Shown here one piece after another: positions 1 through 10,558 of a stretch of DNA of 64,000 bases. A program made the translations under genes and the position numbers. The stretch comes from Hesseltinella vesiculosa. Lineage: Eukaryota; Mucoromycota; Mucoromycetes; Mucorales; Cunninghamellaceae. Numbering within the stretch: the stretch's first letter is position 1; every line of letters begins with the position of its first letter. The stretch spans positions 1,629,001 to 1,693,000 of the forward strand of contig MCGT01000001.1 of assembly GCA_002104935.1 (NCBI GenBank). The letters are read 5' to 3'. The notes below the pieces were generated by a model. That model had not been told where the DNA came from. It worked only from the letters and a program-made list of their open reading frames with translations, and searched no databases.

Positions 1-2234
1 GCGGCGCAAGGCGTCCATTTGTTGGTGGTTGGGCGTGAACTTTGTGCGCTGGCGTTCAAGGGCAGAGGTTTGCTGTTGGTGCAGATAGGCCTGGACGACT
101 GGGTCTTTTTCTGTCATGCCGGGCTTCATCGCCAAGGTGCGCATGACCACGGCGCCGCCAAGGGTGCGGAAGGCAATCTTGAGTAGCTGAGCAGTGCCGG
201 AAGTGATCAAGTGGTCGATGACGCGGTCGGCAGTGTCCCGCGACAGCTTCTTTTGGCGCAGTTGCGGATCCAAGGAGGCGGTCTGCTGTATCTCGTCAAA
301 GAGGGACTGGTTGAAATCACGTACTTGGTCGCGGTCGATGATAAACTGCAAGGCTTGCATGCGTAGCTCAGTGATCTGGCTCCGGCCGTTGACTGTACGT
401 TTTTGCCGGGGCTTCTTCTTGGCAGGAGAGGTGGCGCCGGTAGGTAGGCCAGGGTCAAAGGCTTGAGCAGCTACGCGCTTGTTGGTATCTTGACTGTCAT
501 TGGTATCGCTGTTTGTGGAGGTGGAGGCTGGGGTAGGGACAGAGGTTGCCCAACCAGGGTTTGTATGGGCTTGATACGAGGCATAGGCGGCCTTGTCGAA
601 ATAGCGATAGACAGTCGACCGGCCCTGGACGTCTCTAATGGTGACCCAGACGCTGGGGTCAGCATCACGGATTTTTTTTGTGATTTCTTGAACGTGATAA
701 GGCGGGTGGCCAATAAATGCTTGTTGGATATCCTTTTTTTAAAAAAGGGTTGGTAAGGCCGCTGGCAAGGATCAGCCCTCACTTTTTTTTTTCCCCTTTA
801 CCTTGTTGGTAGCTCCGCGTTCGGCTTGATTGAGAACAAACGTGATAAGATCATTATCTTCTAGTGGGCGGCTAGGGGGATTTGACTTCTCGGGCATGGT
901 TTGGTTACTGCCACTGGTTTGGTCTGATGTGTCTAGTGTATTGCATTTTTTGGCGTCTAAATAGATGGCAAGGATTCAAGAAGAAGAAAATAAGTCCCAT
1001 TTTTTGATGCTGCGGATGAATTTCAGGTTTTTTTTTGGTATTACGGATTTGGTCAAAGGCGTTGGGAGGAATGTCCTTTAGACGACGGATGCACATAAGA
1101 TTGGTGTCATTGGCAGTGCTGATGACCTTTTCTACAAAGCCTTCCTCGTACAATGTATTAAGAAATCGTCGTGCCCAGCGGATATGTTGCTCGGTGGAAA
1201 GACCCTGAAGTGGAAAAAAAAAAAAAAAAAAAAAAAAAGGTGAGCGGCAAAGGGAGGGTCTTGTGGTTACTTACGGAGGCGCGGATCAGGTCTGTCATGG
1301 CCATGGTTTGGTCTTTGGCTTGAGCAAGTTGGTGGTTGATCTTAGCTACCGTCACGTCATAGCGGATATTGCCTTGATCGTCAACGGTAGCCATGTCCAG
1401 TGGAGCAAGGCGGCTGACAGACGACGACACGTACCGCCTATGTATACAGGTATTGGTGAACTGACCGCGATAGATCGATGGGGTCTTGACACTGGATAGA
1501 AGAATAGAAAGCCGGTGAGTCAACCTGGTTATGAGGCATCCAGAACTTGCATCAAATCCTTGGTCTGAAGACGTTTCAGGTAGTGAAATATAAGCTGTGG
1601 TTTCAATTGCAATGCTTTGGACAGCAAACATTGCTGAATGCCTTGAGGTCCGGCAGCACCAATGTATTCAAGTACGGCTTGTTGTGGTGGTGTGAGCTTT
1701 ATCTAGAAAATGAATCGGTCCATGAGTCTTGTGTCTTTTTTTTTTTTTTTGTATTTATATACGAGCTCTAGGATATTCATTGATCAACTATTTTACCTTT
1801 TGGTCCATATACAAGTAGTGGCATTGGGCTGTGGCGGAGGCTGTCCAGATTATGGTATCGTGATACGTTTGTTGGGCAATGTCCCAAGTGGCTGTGTCAG
1901 GAACATGCTAGCAATCAAGGAAAAAGACAATGCTGATAAAAATGCTGTTGATCCCCACTTTTTTTTTCAGTTACCTTGTTAACAAGGAGCTCTGGTAGTC
2001 GTGTTAGCTGAAGCCAAATGTCTTGCATGGTAGCAGTTATATCCTTGGCCTTGATCTGAGACGCCAACTGGTCCATGGTGCGCCCTACGATAGAGGAAAG
2101 GGTGGTTGTAAGAAAGAACATAAGAAAAAGAGCAGGTGGCCTGTGTGGGTAACTAATGATTTACCCCGTTCTCCACTCATGGCAATCCATTCAACAAGCC
2201 ATCGATCATTGCTGTCCTCCTCTTGACAAGCCAT
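1..2234 (-). CDS. TFIIIC largest (B-block-binding) subunit, Tfc3/Sfc3/GTF3C1-like, 5' part
   Basis: RNA polymerase III factor that binds the internal B box of tRNA genes. The gene enters from the right and runs off the left edge, so the C-terminus is missing. I read at least seven exons on the minus strand, starting at ATG 2234 (MACQEEDSNDRW). An exon near 1551-1697 encodes a winged-helix segment (LEYIGAAGPQGIQQ, then LIFHYLKRLQTKDLI) followed by RGQFTNTCIHRRYV, the layout of the B-block_TFIIIC domain. A later exon (around 480-730) gives a second winged-helix-like stretch (GHPPYHVQEITKKIRD) and a basic Ser/Pro linker. The intron at 1492-1550 needs a GC donor (GCAAGT) to keep frame; another intron, near 970-1050, is needed to avoid an in-frame stop. 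The assignment rests on domain similarity, so the family is likely but not certain. Confidence 0.75.
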
Positions 2235-2429
2235 GTCTTATGCAAAGCGAATAAAAAAAAAAGAAGGGGAAGAAAAAGGGCGGCGGTGCTGTAATTTTTT
2301 TTTATAAAAAAAAACTGCTAAACAATACGAGCATTTGAAATCATAGATGACAAAAAGTCACCCCCCTTTGATTCAAACTATATCGTGCTATCAGAGAGTA
2401 TTAATCATAAAAAAAAGAGAGAGAGAGGG

Positions 2430-3788
2430 CTAAAAGGTGTTGGTGTAAACAACATTGGACTTTTTGAAGCCATTGAATTGCGAGGCAGCACAGATGGTGT
2501 AGGCGCCCATGTTTTCCCAGTAGAGCCAGTCGCCTTCTTCCAGCAGAGGAAGAGGTGCTTCCTTGACCAGACAATCGATGGAGTCGCAGGTGGGGCCAAA
2601 GACGGTGGAGGCAAAGACAGGTTGGTCTTGGAAGGAACGGCCAAAGCAGAAGTCGTTGCCTTTGACCAGGACGCGGGGCTGGACTTGCTGGTGATCAAAC
2701 ATGATGCAGTTAAACGAGCCATACATGCCGTCGTTTACATAGTACATGTAGGAGGCGCTCTGTTGGTCATCCGAGGTGAGGATGGTGCGACGGCCAATGA
2801 CATTTGTGCAAACGGTAAAGGCAGAAGCGACGTAGAAGCGGCCAGGCTCGGCTATGACCCGGATGTGGGCAGGGAAATGACGGTCGACAGCAGGGCCCAG
2901 CACGGCGGCAATCTTGTCAAAGGTGGTACCATGAGTCACATCCGCTCCGGGGAAGCCGCCACCGACGTCCAGCAGGGAAAAGTGGAAGCCGAAGGCATCG
3001 GCCTGATCAAACACATGACGAGCGCGCATCACCGCGTCTTCAAAAGCGTATTCGTCCAGACAGCCGCTGCCGACGTGGAAACTGACACCAACAATGTTCA
3101 GGTCCAGATCCTTGGCGGTTTTCAACAAATGAGGCACGGTGTCCAGAGGCGCACCAAACTTGAGGCCAAGCTGGCACACAGACTTGGAGTCGTCCGCCAA
3201 GATGCGTAGGACCAGTTCGGCTTCGGGGTACAGTTGCTTGATCTTGTACAATTCCTCGGCATTGTCAAAGGTCATCTTGGCGACATTTTGTTGTGATGCA
3301 TAGCGAATAAATGACGACTGCTTGCATGGATTGGCATAGATGATTCGTTGGGGCTCAACACCAAGATCGAGAATCTGTTGAATCTCCGCCTTGCTTGCAC
3401 AATCAAAGCCTAAATTCAACGACGCTAACAGCTTCAACACCATGGGGTCAGGATTGGCCTTGACGGCTATCAAAAGAAAATCACACGTTCAGGTGTTTGA
3501 CTCTTTCATTTTTTTTTTCTCTTCTGCCTTACCAAAATGAGGTTCAATGCGGGGCAACAGCTGAGACCAACGACGATGTTGACGAAGCACTTCACCGAGA
3601 TCACCAACAAAAAAGGCATTTTCTTGATCCATTTCCCACTTTTGATGCGAGTGCGAGCTGAGTTCTTGTTGGATCACATCTTTGATAGCCAAGTGATAGA
3701 CAGGGGCATCATGGGGTTGAGTTTCTTTGGTCAGACCTGCAGTAGGCCAGGTAGGGTTCAAAATAGCAGTTTCAAGTTCAGGAATCAT
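2430..3788 (-). CDS. Ornithine decarboxylase
   Basis: PLP-dependent enzyme converting ornithine to putrescine, the first step of polyamine synthesis, in the cytosol. There are two exons, 3788-3533 and 3466-2430, split by a 66-nt intron with GTAAGG donor and ATAG acceptor, giving about 430 aa, normal for eukaryotic ODC. The splice rebuilds the PLP-lysine motif FAVKANPDP. Also visible are the glycine-rich phosphate loop (LDVGGGFPG), the EPGRFYVASAF segment, the active-site cysteine in FGPTCDSID, and the family-typical end MGAYTICAASQFNGF. It is the first of three tandem minus-strand genes separated by spacers of about 1.1 kb and 0.13 kb. The nearest downstream neighbour is the TFIIIC gene, 195 bp away. 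Confidence 0.97.
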
Positions 3789-4888
3789 TGTAAAGGATTT
3801 TCAAAAAGCAAAAAATATAAAAGAGCAAGGCTATCTTCTAAAAAAAAAAACAAAGGGGGGAAAGCAAAAAAAAACTAGGAACAAAGTTTTTTTTTTCTGG
3901 GCTAGAGCAAAAGAAATATAAGAAGCGTTTGGGGAAGTAGCTATAAAAGACCAAGATATCAAAAAACTAAAGACGGCGAAGCCAAGGGGGGAAACCTCGT
4001 CGATAGAATAGAGTGTTCAAGAGTCTTTTTTCTGAGGACGTGATGGGCTTGTTCGGACTGGCAGGGATTCAGTCCGAGAAAAAGAGAAATAGAGGGGGGG
4101 TAAAAAGGAAGAGTAAAAAAAAGAAGGAAGTTTTGTTTTTATAATAAAAGAGAAAAAGATAAAGAGGTCAAGATGAGATTGCTTATAAGGATTAATAAAC
4201 AGCAGAGTGCTAAAGAAAAGAAAAGAACGAAAAAAAAAGACGGATGCGCCCTCTTTTTAAAAAAAAAACTTTTTCGTCTCAGCTCCACCAATCAGAGGTC
4301 GCCGATTTCTCCAGGCCATTTTTTTTTTCATGACACCTCTCCGAAGCACATTCTTGTTTGCTTATTTTTTCGCGCAATGGAACGACCTGAAATCGGCTAG
4401 AAGATGAGGCACTTTTTTTTAAAAAAGAACGCTGTTCTCAACAAACATTTTTTGAGTGATTTTTTGACAGGTCACACGCGTAAAAAAAAAAACACAAAGT
4501 AAAAATCATGGGTCCCTTTGCCCTTCAATTCTTCCTCATAAGCCTCCTTTTCCCTTTCAACCTTCACATAATCCCTCAGCCTCTGTAATTACCTCTCTCT
4601 GTCCTTTCTCTATTTTATCGTTTCTCACGTTATCATCATTCACGGCATCCTCTTTTTAAAGGCGCCCAAGACACCGATAATAAAAAAGAAAGAAACCAAG
4701 ATCTGAGGATCGCCCTCGGCATCGCCGATAATCTTTTTTCCAACAACGATGCAACGTTCCATTTGCACTCTCTTTTCGGCGCTTTTTTTCTTTTTTTTTT
4801 TTTGGAAAGAAAATGGCTCTATTTTAATGCCTCTCTACTGTAAAACTATCCTACACACACACACACACATATATATATATAAAGGCCT
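3789..4888. other. Intergenic region, ODC promoter side
   Basis: No coding region is credible here. The stretch lies upstream of ornithine decarboxylase and downstream of the Dlp1-like gene, both on the minus strand, so it should hold the ODC promoter and 5' leader. It is purine- and A/T-rich with many runs of 7-12 A or T. A CCAAT pentamer occurs at 4288-4292, about 500 bp from the ODC start; its function is not shown. An (AC)n(AT)n microsatellite closes the region. Confidence 0.6.
4852..4881. repeat. (AC)n(AT)n microsatellite
   Basis: About nine AC units run directly into about six AT units, ending a few bases before the stop codon of the Dlp1-like gene on the opposite strand. It therefore lies in that gene's 3' UTR. 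Confidence 0.9.
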
Positions 4889-6201
4889 TTAGGTCGAGAT
4901 GTGTTGGGCCAACTGCACAAGCGACTGTTGGGCTTGGGAAGGTTTGAATTGTTCAGCCACGGCCACGGCAGCTTGTTGATGGGTATGGATCAAGTCAAAC
5001 GTACGCTTCAAGCCTTGACTTTGATAGACCAGCAGACGTGTCTAAGCGGAAAAAGAGTGAGCGCCTCTCCTTCCAAGCTTATTTTTACCTTCTCCAAGTC
5101 GTCGGCTTGTTCAAACTGACGATCAATGATTTCATTCAGCTCCGGGATTTCTTCAGCTGCAAAGAGCAAAGGTGGTGAGAGCACTGGTGCGCGATCCATG
5201 GAGGTACTGGCTTTGGCAAATTGCTGGATATCGCTGGTCAACTGCAGACAAAAAAAAAAAAAAATGAATATCCCAAGCCTCGTCATTTTTAAATTTACCT
5301 GTAGAGCCATTCCTAGATTTCGTCCATACTCATAAGCCTGCTGGGCCATGCTATCATCGTTGCCGCCAAGAACCACCGAGGATTTACAACTTTGGGCGAT
5401 CAGCGACGCAGTCTTGAGGTAGCATTGCTGCAGGTAATCATCCATCGAGACCTTGCCATTGTTCTTCTTGAGATGTAGCACCTCACCCTCGACCAAATTA
5501 GCAATGCATGTAGCCATCAGCTCAATGCACTCGGCATTGCGCAGCTGTGCCAGAGCCAAAGACGCCCGCGCTAACAAAAAATCACCCCCCAGTACTGCCA
5601 TCTTGTTGCCAAACACATTTGCCGGCTCCCCATTGTCGTCCAGGATATCGTAATGCAGCAGTGACGAGATATAGATCATTTCCGAGATTTCACCGAGGCG
5701 GCGTTGCTGGTCCAGGATCACCTGGTCGGGACTACTGGCCAGGGCCATCAGCTGCACGACCAATGGTCGGATCCGCTCCGTGTCACTCGCCAGGTAGTGC
5801 TTGACCAGGGTTTTCATAAACGGGTGGCCACTGCCCAACAACCGCTTGATATGGTCCTTGAGCTCCCACACATCGTCACCCAGTAGCTTGGCTGGATCCA
5901 TCATGCGATCATGGTCATTGCCGGTGTGCACCAGACCTTGAGCTTCGCGTACAGCATCGTGCCAATTGGCTGCCTTGCCAGTAAATGGCAGTGTTTCCAT
6001 CGTCGGTTTCGTCACATGGCGGAGAGGCGTATTGTTGACGATCGTCGTTTTGACAGCCTGAAAGCCTTGGACAAGTGTGTCTAATGGGTTGTTGTTGTTG
6101 TTGTTGGTGTGGCTGCATGTCAATCCACGCTGGGCCATCCACAAAGACCCTGAACGAATACTGACGGCCCTCCTTTGGAGAAACGATCGTGCAAGGCTCA
6201 T
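4889..6201 (-). CDS. Dlp1/PDSS2-like subunit of trans-polyprenyl diphosphate synthase
   Basis: Predicted mitochondrial, non-catalytic partner of the long-chain prenyl diphosphate synthase that makes the ubiquinone side chain. Three exons (6201-5299, 5241-5089, 5041-4889) give about 402 aa. The N-terminus (MSLARSFLQRRAVSIRSG) looks like a mitochondrial presequence and is followed by a run of six Asn. The prenyl-synthase fold is recognisable (FGNKMAVLGGDFLLARA), but the two Asp-rich catalytic motifs are degenerate. The first reads HYDILDDN, lacking the leading Asp. The second is replaced by QLTSDIQQF. The match with SDVQPF in PDSS2 and the following SAPVLSPPLLF segment point to Dlp1/PDSS2 rather than Coq1. 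A start at 6201 is preferred because the upstream in-frame stretch is a poly-Phe homopolymer translation. Confidence 0.85.
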
Positions 6202-6327
6202 TGTGCTAAAGACAAGTGAAAAAAAAAAAAAAAAAAAAAAAAAAAAGAAAGTGTGGTGCCTTCCTTTTTTTCTGTCGGATCTCCAAAAAGCCACCACCCT
6301 TCCCAGCGATACCATTGCATGATTTTT

Positions 6328-7104
6328 TTATTGCTGATATAGATGCTGCTGTTGGATGAATTGGATGATATCAGGAAATAAAATGGGCTCCAGGCGCTGG
6401 TGATCCAAGATAGCTTGGCGGGCCAGTGTGCTGGACAAGGTAGCCACCGACGTAGCAAGGCTGAACCGATGGATCCTGTGAAGGGATGCCTGGACGGCCG
6501 GCTGGTGCCAAAACGCAGGGTCGTCGTGGCCAGGACGATCCGCCACAATCAAAGATGCGCGAGAGAAAAGTGGCTCCAGCGACTGCTGCAATGTTAGCTC
6601 GCCTGGGTAGTATTTCGGGTCGAACAGCCGCGTCATGGTGTCCATGCCCACGATAAATGCCATGTCACGCACCCAAGGCGCATGCTGGTGGATCGCCTCT
6701 ATCTTGTCTATAAAGCGCGCCTTGGTCGTCAAGCCAACAAGTATAGGAAAGGTCGGGTGGTTGGCTTGGCGTTGGTCAAGGCGCCATTGATTGGCCAGCA
6801 GCTCCATCATACACAATCGTTGGCTCACCGACGCGCCATTCAGCTGCTTGTCGGCATTGTTGATGCTGAAAAGCAGGAGACCAGCATCGTAATTGTGTCC
6901 ATGCTGTCGCCATGCCTCCAGCAGCAGACCATAATGCGCCTTGGTAGGTGGATTGAATGATGCATCCAACACCAGCAGTCGTTGATGCGTCTCTGGTCCT
7001 GAGCCATCCTCACTCCCCGATGTGCCGTCATGCCATGTAAAAAAGAATGCATCGTCTTTATACCGTTCTATCAATGTCTCCATCGCATTGGTATCCTGGT
7101 GCAT
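6328..7104 (-). CDS. Pof1-like nicotinamide-nucleotide adenylyltransferase family protein
   Basis: One exon of about 258 aa. Residues near 40 hold the nucleotidyltransferase signature LDASFNPPTKAHYG, a variant of the (S/T)xFxPxHxGH ATP-binding motif. FIVGMDTMTRLFDPKYY further on and SRASLIVADRPG match the pattern of the fungal Pof1/CTP_transf_2 group linked to NAD salvage. The end (LFPDIIQFIQQQHLY) resembles the C-terminal (I)P..V..YI helix of the family. The start at 7104 is the first ATG beyond a poly-F artefact. A splice acceptor-like TTTGCAG lies just upstream, so a short 5' exon cannot be excluded. The next gene downstream, Dlp1-like, starts 126 bp away in the same direction. Substrate specificity cannot be told from sequence alone. 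Confidence 0.75.
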   Translation of the reverse strand: MHQDTNAMETLIERYKDDAFFFTWHDGTSGSEDGSGPETHQRLLVLDASFNPPTKAHYGLLLEAWRQHGHNYDAGLLLFSINNADKQLNGASVSQRLCMMELLANQWRLDQRQANHPTFPILVGLTTKARFIDKIEAIHQHAPWVRDMAFIVGMDTMTRLFDPKYYPGELTLQQSLEPLFSRASLIVADRPGHDDPAFWHQPAVQASLHRIHRFSLATSVATLSSTLARQAILDHQRLEPILFPDIIQFIQQQHLYQQ

Positions 7105-7408
7105 TTCTGCAAAGAATAAAACTAATGAGCGACTTGCCAAAAAAAAAAAAAAAAAAAAAAAGCAGGAAAGAAAGAGCCCGGGGTCTGAGGTTACGCTATT
7201 TGGTTTTCTTTTTTTTTTTTGCTTTGCATCATGGTCAGTGCTTGAAGGCTTCATCACGCCCTCCCTTTATTTTTAATCTAATCTCGACCCCACTGGCTCT
7301 TTACTACGTTGTCTGAGAGATATGTGCATTCATTTTTCATCACTTTATACTCGTATTAAACATTGGAGTGCATCGATAATTTGAAACTTGATCAAGGTAA
7401 GCTCGCAA

Positions 7409-7620
7409 AAATGGCTGTTTCTGTGGATGGCTGGAAATGAGGGCGTCAGAACTAAGCTGCTGGTCTGCCTTTATCAATCAACCTGCTTTTTTCATGACCA
7501 TCATTATCCACAGCTTTGGATATCTGTGCAAAATATCACGTCGATCCATTCACTCAAAAGTGCTGTATACTAGTTTATCTTTAATAAAAAAAATACTTCC
7601 ATCCAAGTTTGATTGGTGTC
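7409..7620 (+). repeat. Dispersed ~200-bp repeat, copy C (degenerate)
   Basis: Shares with the better copies the ordered landmarks AAAATGGC, GGCTGG, CAATC(A/G)ACCTG, ATCATTAT, a CATCGATC-like box (CGTCGATCCATTCAC) and CTCAAAAGTGCTG. Divergence is high and the middle part is poorly aligned. Confidence 0.6.
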
Positions 7621-8497
7621 GATTCTTTGCGTCCAACTAGCTCAACTCTACCACGACTGTGAGACCTATGCTTTTACCACGGCCATACCTCATCATGGTT
7701 GAATGGGTGATGCTTTTTTTTTCACAGCACTTCATCGATTTTTCAACCGGATAACAGAAGCTTATCAAATTATAATCTACAAGGTTAGCCGGTGACCTTT
7801 GTCAACTTACCTGATTATTTCAGTATTGCCATCATTCGAAGGAGTGCATATCCAAGTCCAAAAGTGCTGTAGACCACACACTGTATCCTTTTACAGTATT
7901 TGAGATTGCCAATTTTGGCAAGACGCACCATCAAATTTGAATTTCCGCCAGCTGACCTTTGGATAGGACGTGGCGATGAACTAGATATACCGTATCATCG
8001 CCTCATATCAGAACCGTACTGTAAAAAAAAAAGAAAATACGGATGTTCTATCAAATCATACTTTCTCATGTCCGATATTTAGAGCTAGGAATGAAAACTG
8101 AGAAAAGTACAAGGTCCAGGGAAACAAAAACAAAAAAAAGGGAAAGAAAGCGCCCCTGTATTTTTCTATGCAGGGCTAACCTAGAGCCCTTGCAACTTGT
8201 ACTTAACCCTATCGATCTTGCATTGATGGCTCCATCCTCAGGCTAAATGCGTTCCAGATCCCCGTCTTTTTACAAACGCTAGCTAAAAAAAAAAAATAGG
8301 TGCAGGGACATAATGCAGCACGAGATGCTTCAAGTGTGGTGCCTGTAGCAAAGACACATAGCTGGATTATGTCAATGCCATTACCATTCCGTAACTCGAC
8401 GTCTGTTTCCCACATAGAAAAGTGTAGTATAATTAAGTGTTCTTGGGATGCAGGTTGTTGAAAGAAAAAAAAAAAACAACCATTGACTAAAAAAAAA

Positions 8498-8715
8498 GCT
8501 ACGGTGCGGAAGCTGAATATGGCAATCCAACTTTTTTCGTCACTTTGAAAAAAATTAAACCAAAGCTATGCAGCACGTTTGAGTGATCGGATCGATATGA
8601 AATTTTGCTCAAAAGCGCAAATGAACGAATGATGATGATTCTGAAAAATTCAGGTCGATTGGTGAAGGTTGCCCAGCCAACGTTTGATCAGTCTCATTTT
8701 GACCTCAGCCATAAG
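8498..8715 (-). repeat. Dispersed ~200-bp repeat, copy D
   Basis: One of the best copies. Read on the minus strand it has GTTGGCTGGGCAACCTTC, CAATCGACCTGAATTTTTCAG, AATCATCATCATTCGTTC, TTTCATATCGATCCGATC, ACTCAAACGTGCTGC, and the tail TTGGATTGCCATATTCAGC followed by TTCCGCACCG. Copy E shares the tail, which fixes one end of the element. Confidence 0.8.
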
Positions 8716-9004
8716 TGCTGCAGCAACATCCTTTTGTTTGGTGAGACAGTCGCTCCAGTAAAAGCCAATGACTGTAACTCCGCAACCTTCCGTTTTTAGC
8801 TAGAATTCAAATTCACCTTTTTTTTTTTTTTTCGTATCCTCTGCTCCATAACGTTTTTTTTTTTCATTCTCTTGGCGTCAGTCAAGGTACTTGTATAATC
8901 TTGCTTCTACTCATCATGCTCTTCAGTAGCATCTTCTCATTGTATATGATACAAGTCGGGTGTGAAAATTGAGTCTTCGATTCAACGCGTGTCTTTAATC
9001 GTTG

Positions 9005-9036
<32 letters not shown>

Positions 9037-9561
9037 CCTCTTGACAGTTGATGGCTATCAATCAGCTTTTACCACAGCTCATACTGCATGTCATGTCTGC
9101 AGCAGCACACTGCCAACACGTGTAGCCTGTTCCTATAGTAAACTATGTGTTAGATGATGCAAAAGAAAAGAGGCTCCGTCTCATTTTCTCCTGTTTTTTT
9201 TTTCTGTTTCATCGTCTTGCCAGAATCAATCACACGTCACCAATGTTGATTCTCTCACCAATCTCTTCCATCGTACTTTGACCATGGCTGCAGAATGGTT
9301 TGTGTCATGTGCTGGTAAAATCATATGTTCCTGTAAAAAAAAAAAAAAGAAGCTACTCAGTTTTTCTCATTTCTTCACCCCATCAGCAGTGCAGCTGTTG
9401 GTGCTCTTCAGTGCCGCTACATCCGTGAGTAGCTGAGTACATGATACCCTTTTCTATTATATAAGCTGTTGATCTGTGGATGATCAAAATAATACGCAAT
9501 GGATTCAGAGTTGTTTAAAATAAAAAGCGACAGTGATAGTATGATCTTTTAATACGGGGTA

Positions 9562-9692
9562 AACATTTCCGGCCTGGTCCGGGCGGTGTTCCATTTTTGA
9601 GTGACATCGGGGAAGCACCGCGAAAGAGAAATGGATACCGGGCTCACACCGGGTTGTCCCGAGGTCCGGACCGGACATGCCCGGCGATGTTA
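9562..9692. mobile_element. GC-rich foldback element with imperfect terminal inverted repeats
   Basis: A ~130-bp GC-rich island in AT-rich surroundings. The left end (AACATTTCCGGCCTGGTCCG) and the reverse complement of the right end (AACATCGCCGGGCATGTCCG) match imperfectly over about 22 bp. The interior has repeated CCGG blocks and the palindrome GGTCCGGACC. It ends about 55 bp upstream of a tRNA-Asp gene. It has the shape of a small non-autonomous inverted-repeat element; no target-site duplication is evident, so mobility is inference. Confidence 0.4.
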
Positions 9693-9747
9693 GTCACGTG
9701 ATCATGCGCGCGGGAAATGAAATATTTTAATTAGTTCAAAATATCTC

Positions 9748-9819
9748 TCTCAGATAGTATAGTGGTGAGTATCCCCGCCTGTCACGCGGGAGACCGGGGT
9801 TCAATTCCCCGTCTGAGAG
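9748..9819 (+). tRNA. tRNA-Asp (GTC), copy 1
   Basis: A complete 72-nt cloverleaf. Acceptor strands TCTCAGA and TCTGAGA pair, with discriminator G. The anticodon stem-loop is CCCGC-CTGTCAC-GCGGG with anticodon GTC. The T arm is CCGGGGTTCAATTCCCCG and the A box is present (TAGTATAGTGGTGAGTA). There is no intron. A T-rich pol III terminator follows at 9821-9828. The identical tRNA occurs at 10487-10558. Confidence 0.97.
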
Positions 9820-10486
9820 TTCTTTTTTCGCTGTGAATCTTCGCAGCTCGTTTTTTTTTTTTTTTTGTCATAGCTAGGCTCAAACCCATTTTTTTGAGAT
9901 GGACGACCACACCTTTTGCTGTCAGGCGGTATCTTTACTTGTCGTGAACCATGATACCAACGTCTTGCATGCATTACGCGCTGGAGATTACGTACAAAAT
10001 GAGCCAGTCACAGTTCGACTGTTGCCTGTCATCTGATGATCCAGCTTGGTGTTTAGAAATATTGTGCTTTATTTCTTCCTTTCTTTTACCAAGCTCTCAG
10101 ACAGCATTTCATGAGCACATTTCATTTTCAGGCAGCAGGGGCCAGCTGAGAGAAGTGCGTCTGACAAAAAAAAAAAAATCGGTAAATTTTACTGCCACCT
10201 GCGCAGTCAAACGTGATACCTTGGACATGGTAAAAGAAAGGAAAAAAAAACCACGATATCTTTTGGCACCGTGCTGCATCGCTTCAGCAGACGAGCAATG
10301 CGTTTGAGACGTCGGTATCATGGTTCACGACAAGTAAATGCACGGTTTTCCCTGACAGCAAAAGGTGTGGTCCATCTCAAAAGGAAGAGAGGAGCAAGAC
10401 TTTACCCAATCAGGAGCCTACGGTAATTCGGCCGCCGAATTACCGAAACCACAACAGGATTACTTTTGTGTTTCACAAAATATCTG
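9820..10486. repeat. Rearranged flank of tRNA-Asp copy 1, with inverted repeat left arm
   Basis: No gene. The first ~140 bp after tRNA copy 1 (to about 9960) match the 3' flank of copy 2 in direct orientation, including GAGATGGACGA, CTGTCAGG and CTTGTCGTGA. Bases 10221-10379 are a near-exact reverse complement of 10632-10791 on the far side of tRNA copy 2. A 25-bp palindrome (12-bp arms, 1-nt centre) lies at 10421-10445. Confidence 0.8.
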
Positions 10487-10558
10487 TCTCAGATAGTATA
10501 GTGGTGAGTATCCCCGCCTGTCACGCGGGAGACCGGGGTTCAATTCCCCGTCTGAGAG
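10487..10558 (+). tRNA. tRNA-Asp (GTC), copy 2
   Basis: Identical over all 72 nt to the copy at 9748, with intact A and B boxes and anticodon GTC. A T-run terminator begins at 10560. It sits in the spacer of a ~160-bp inverted repeat (arms 10221-10379 and 10632-10791). Confidence 0.97.

Larger units (their letters stand above)
7105..9747. other. Gene-poor AT-rich region with degenerate repeats
   Basis: No convincing gene in 2.6 kb; open frames are under 80 codons and lack recognisable domains. The region contains two copies of the dispersed ~200-bp repeat described separately (7409-7620 and 8498-8715), many A/T homopolymers (for example about 27 T at 9011-9037) and a GC-rich foldback at 9562-9692. 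A segment near 7810-7890 resembles the repeat weakly. Confidence 0.6.

Noticed and set aside
2385..3209. 274-codon frame antisense to ornithine decarboxylase
   Set aside because: It lies wholly within the conserved ODC coding exon on the other strand and shows no domain.
6202..6315. Upstream extension of the Dlp1-like protein with poly-Phe
   Set aside because: It translates a ~28-nt homopolymer between the genes. The start at 6201 gives a good mitochondrial presequence.
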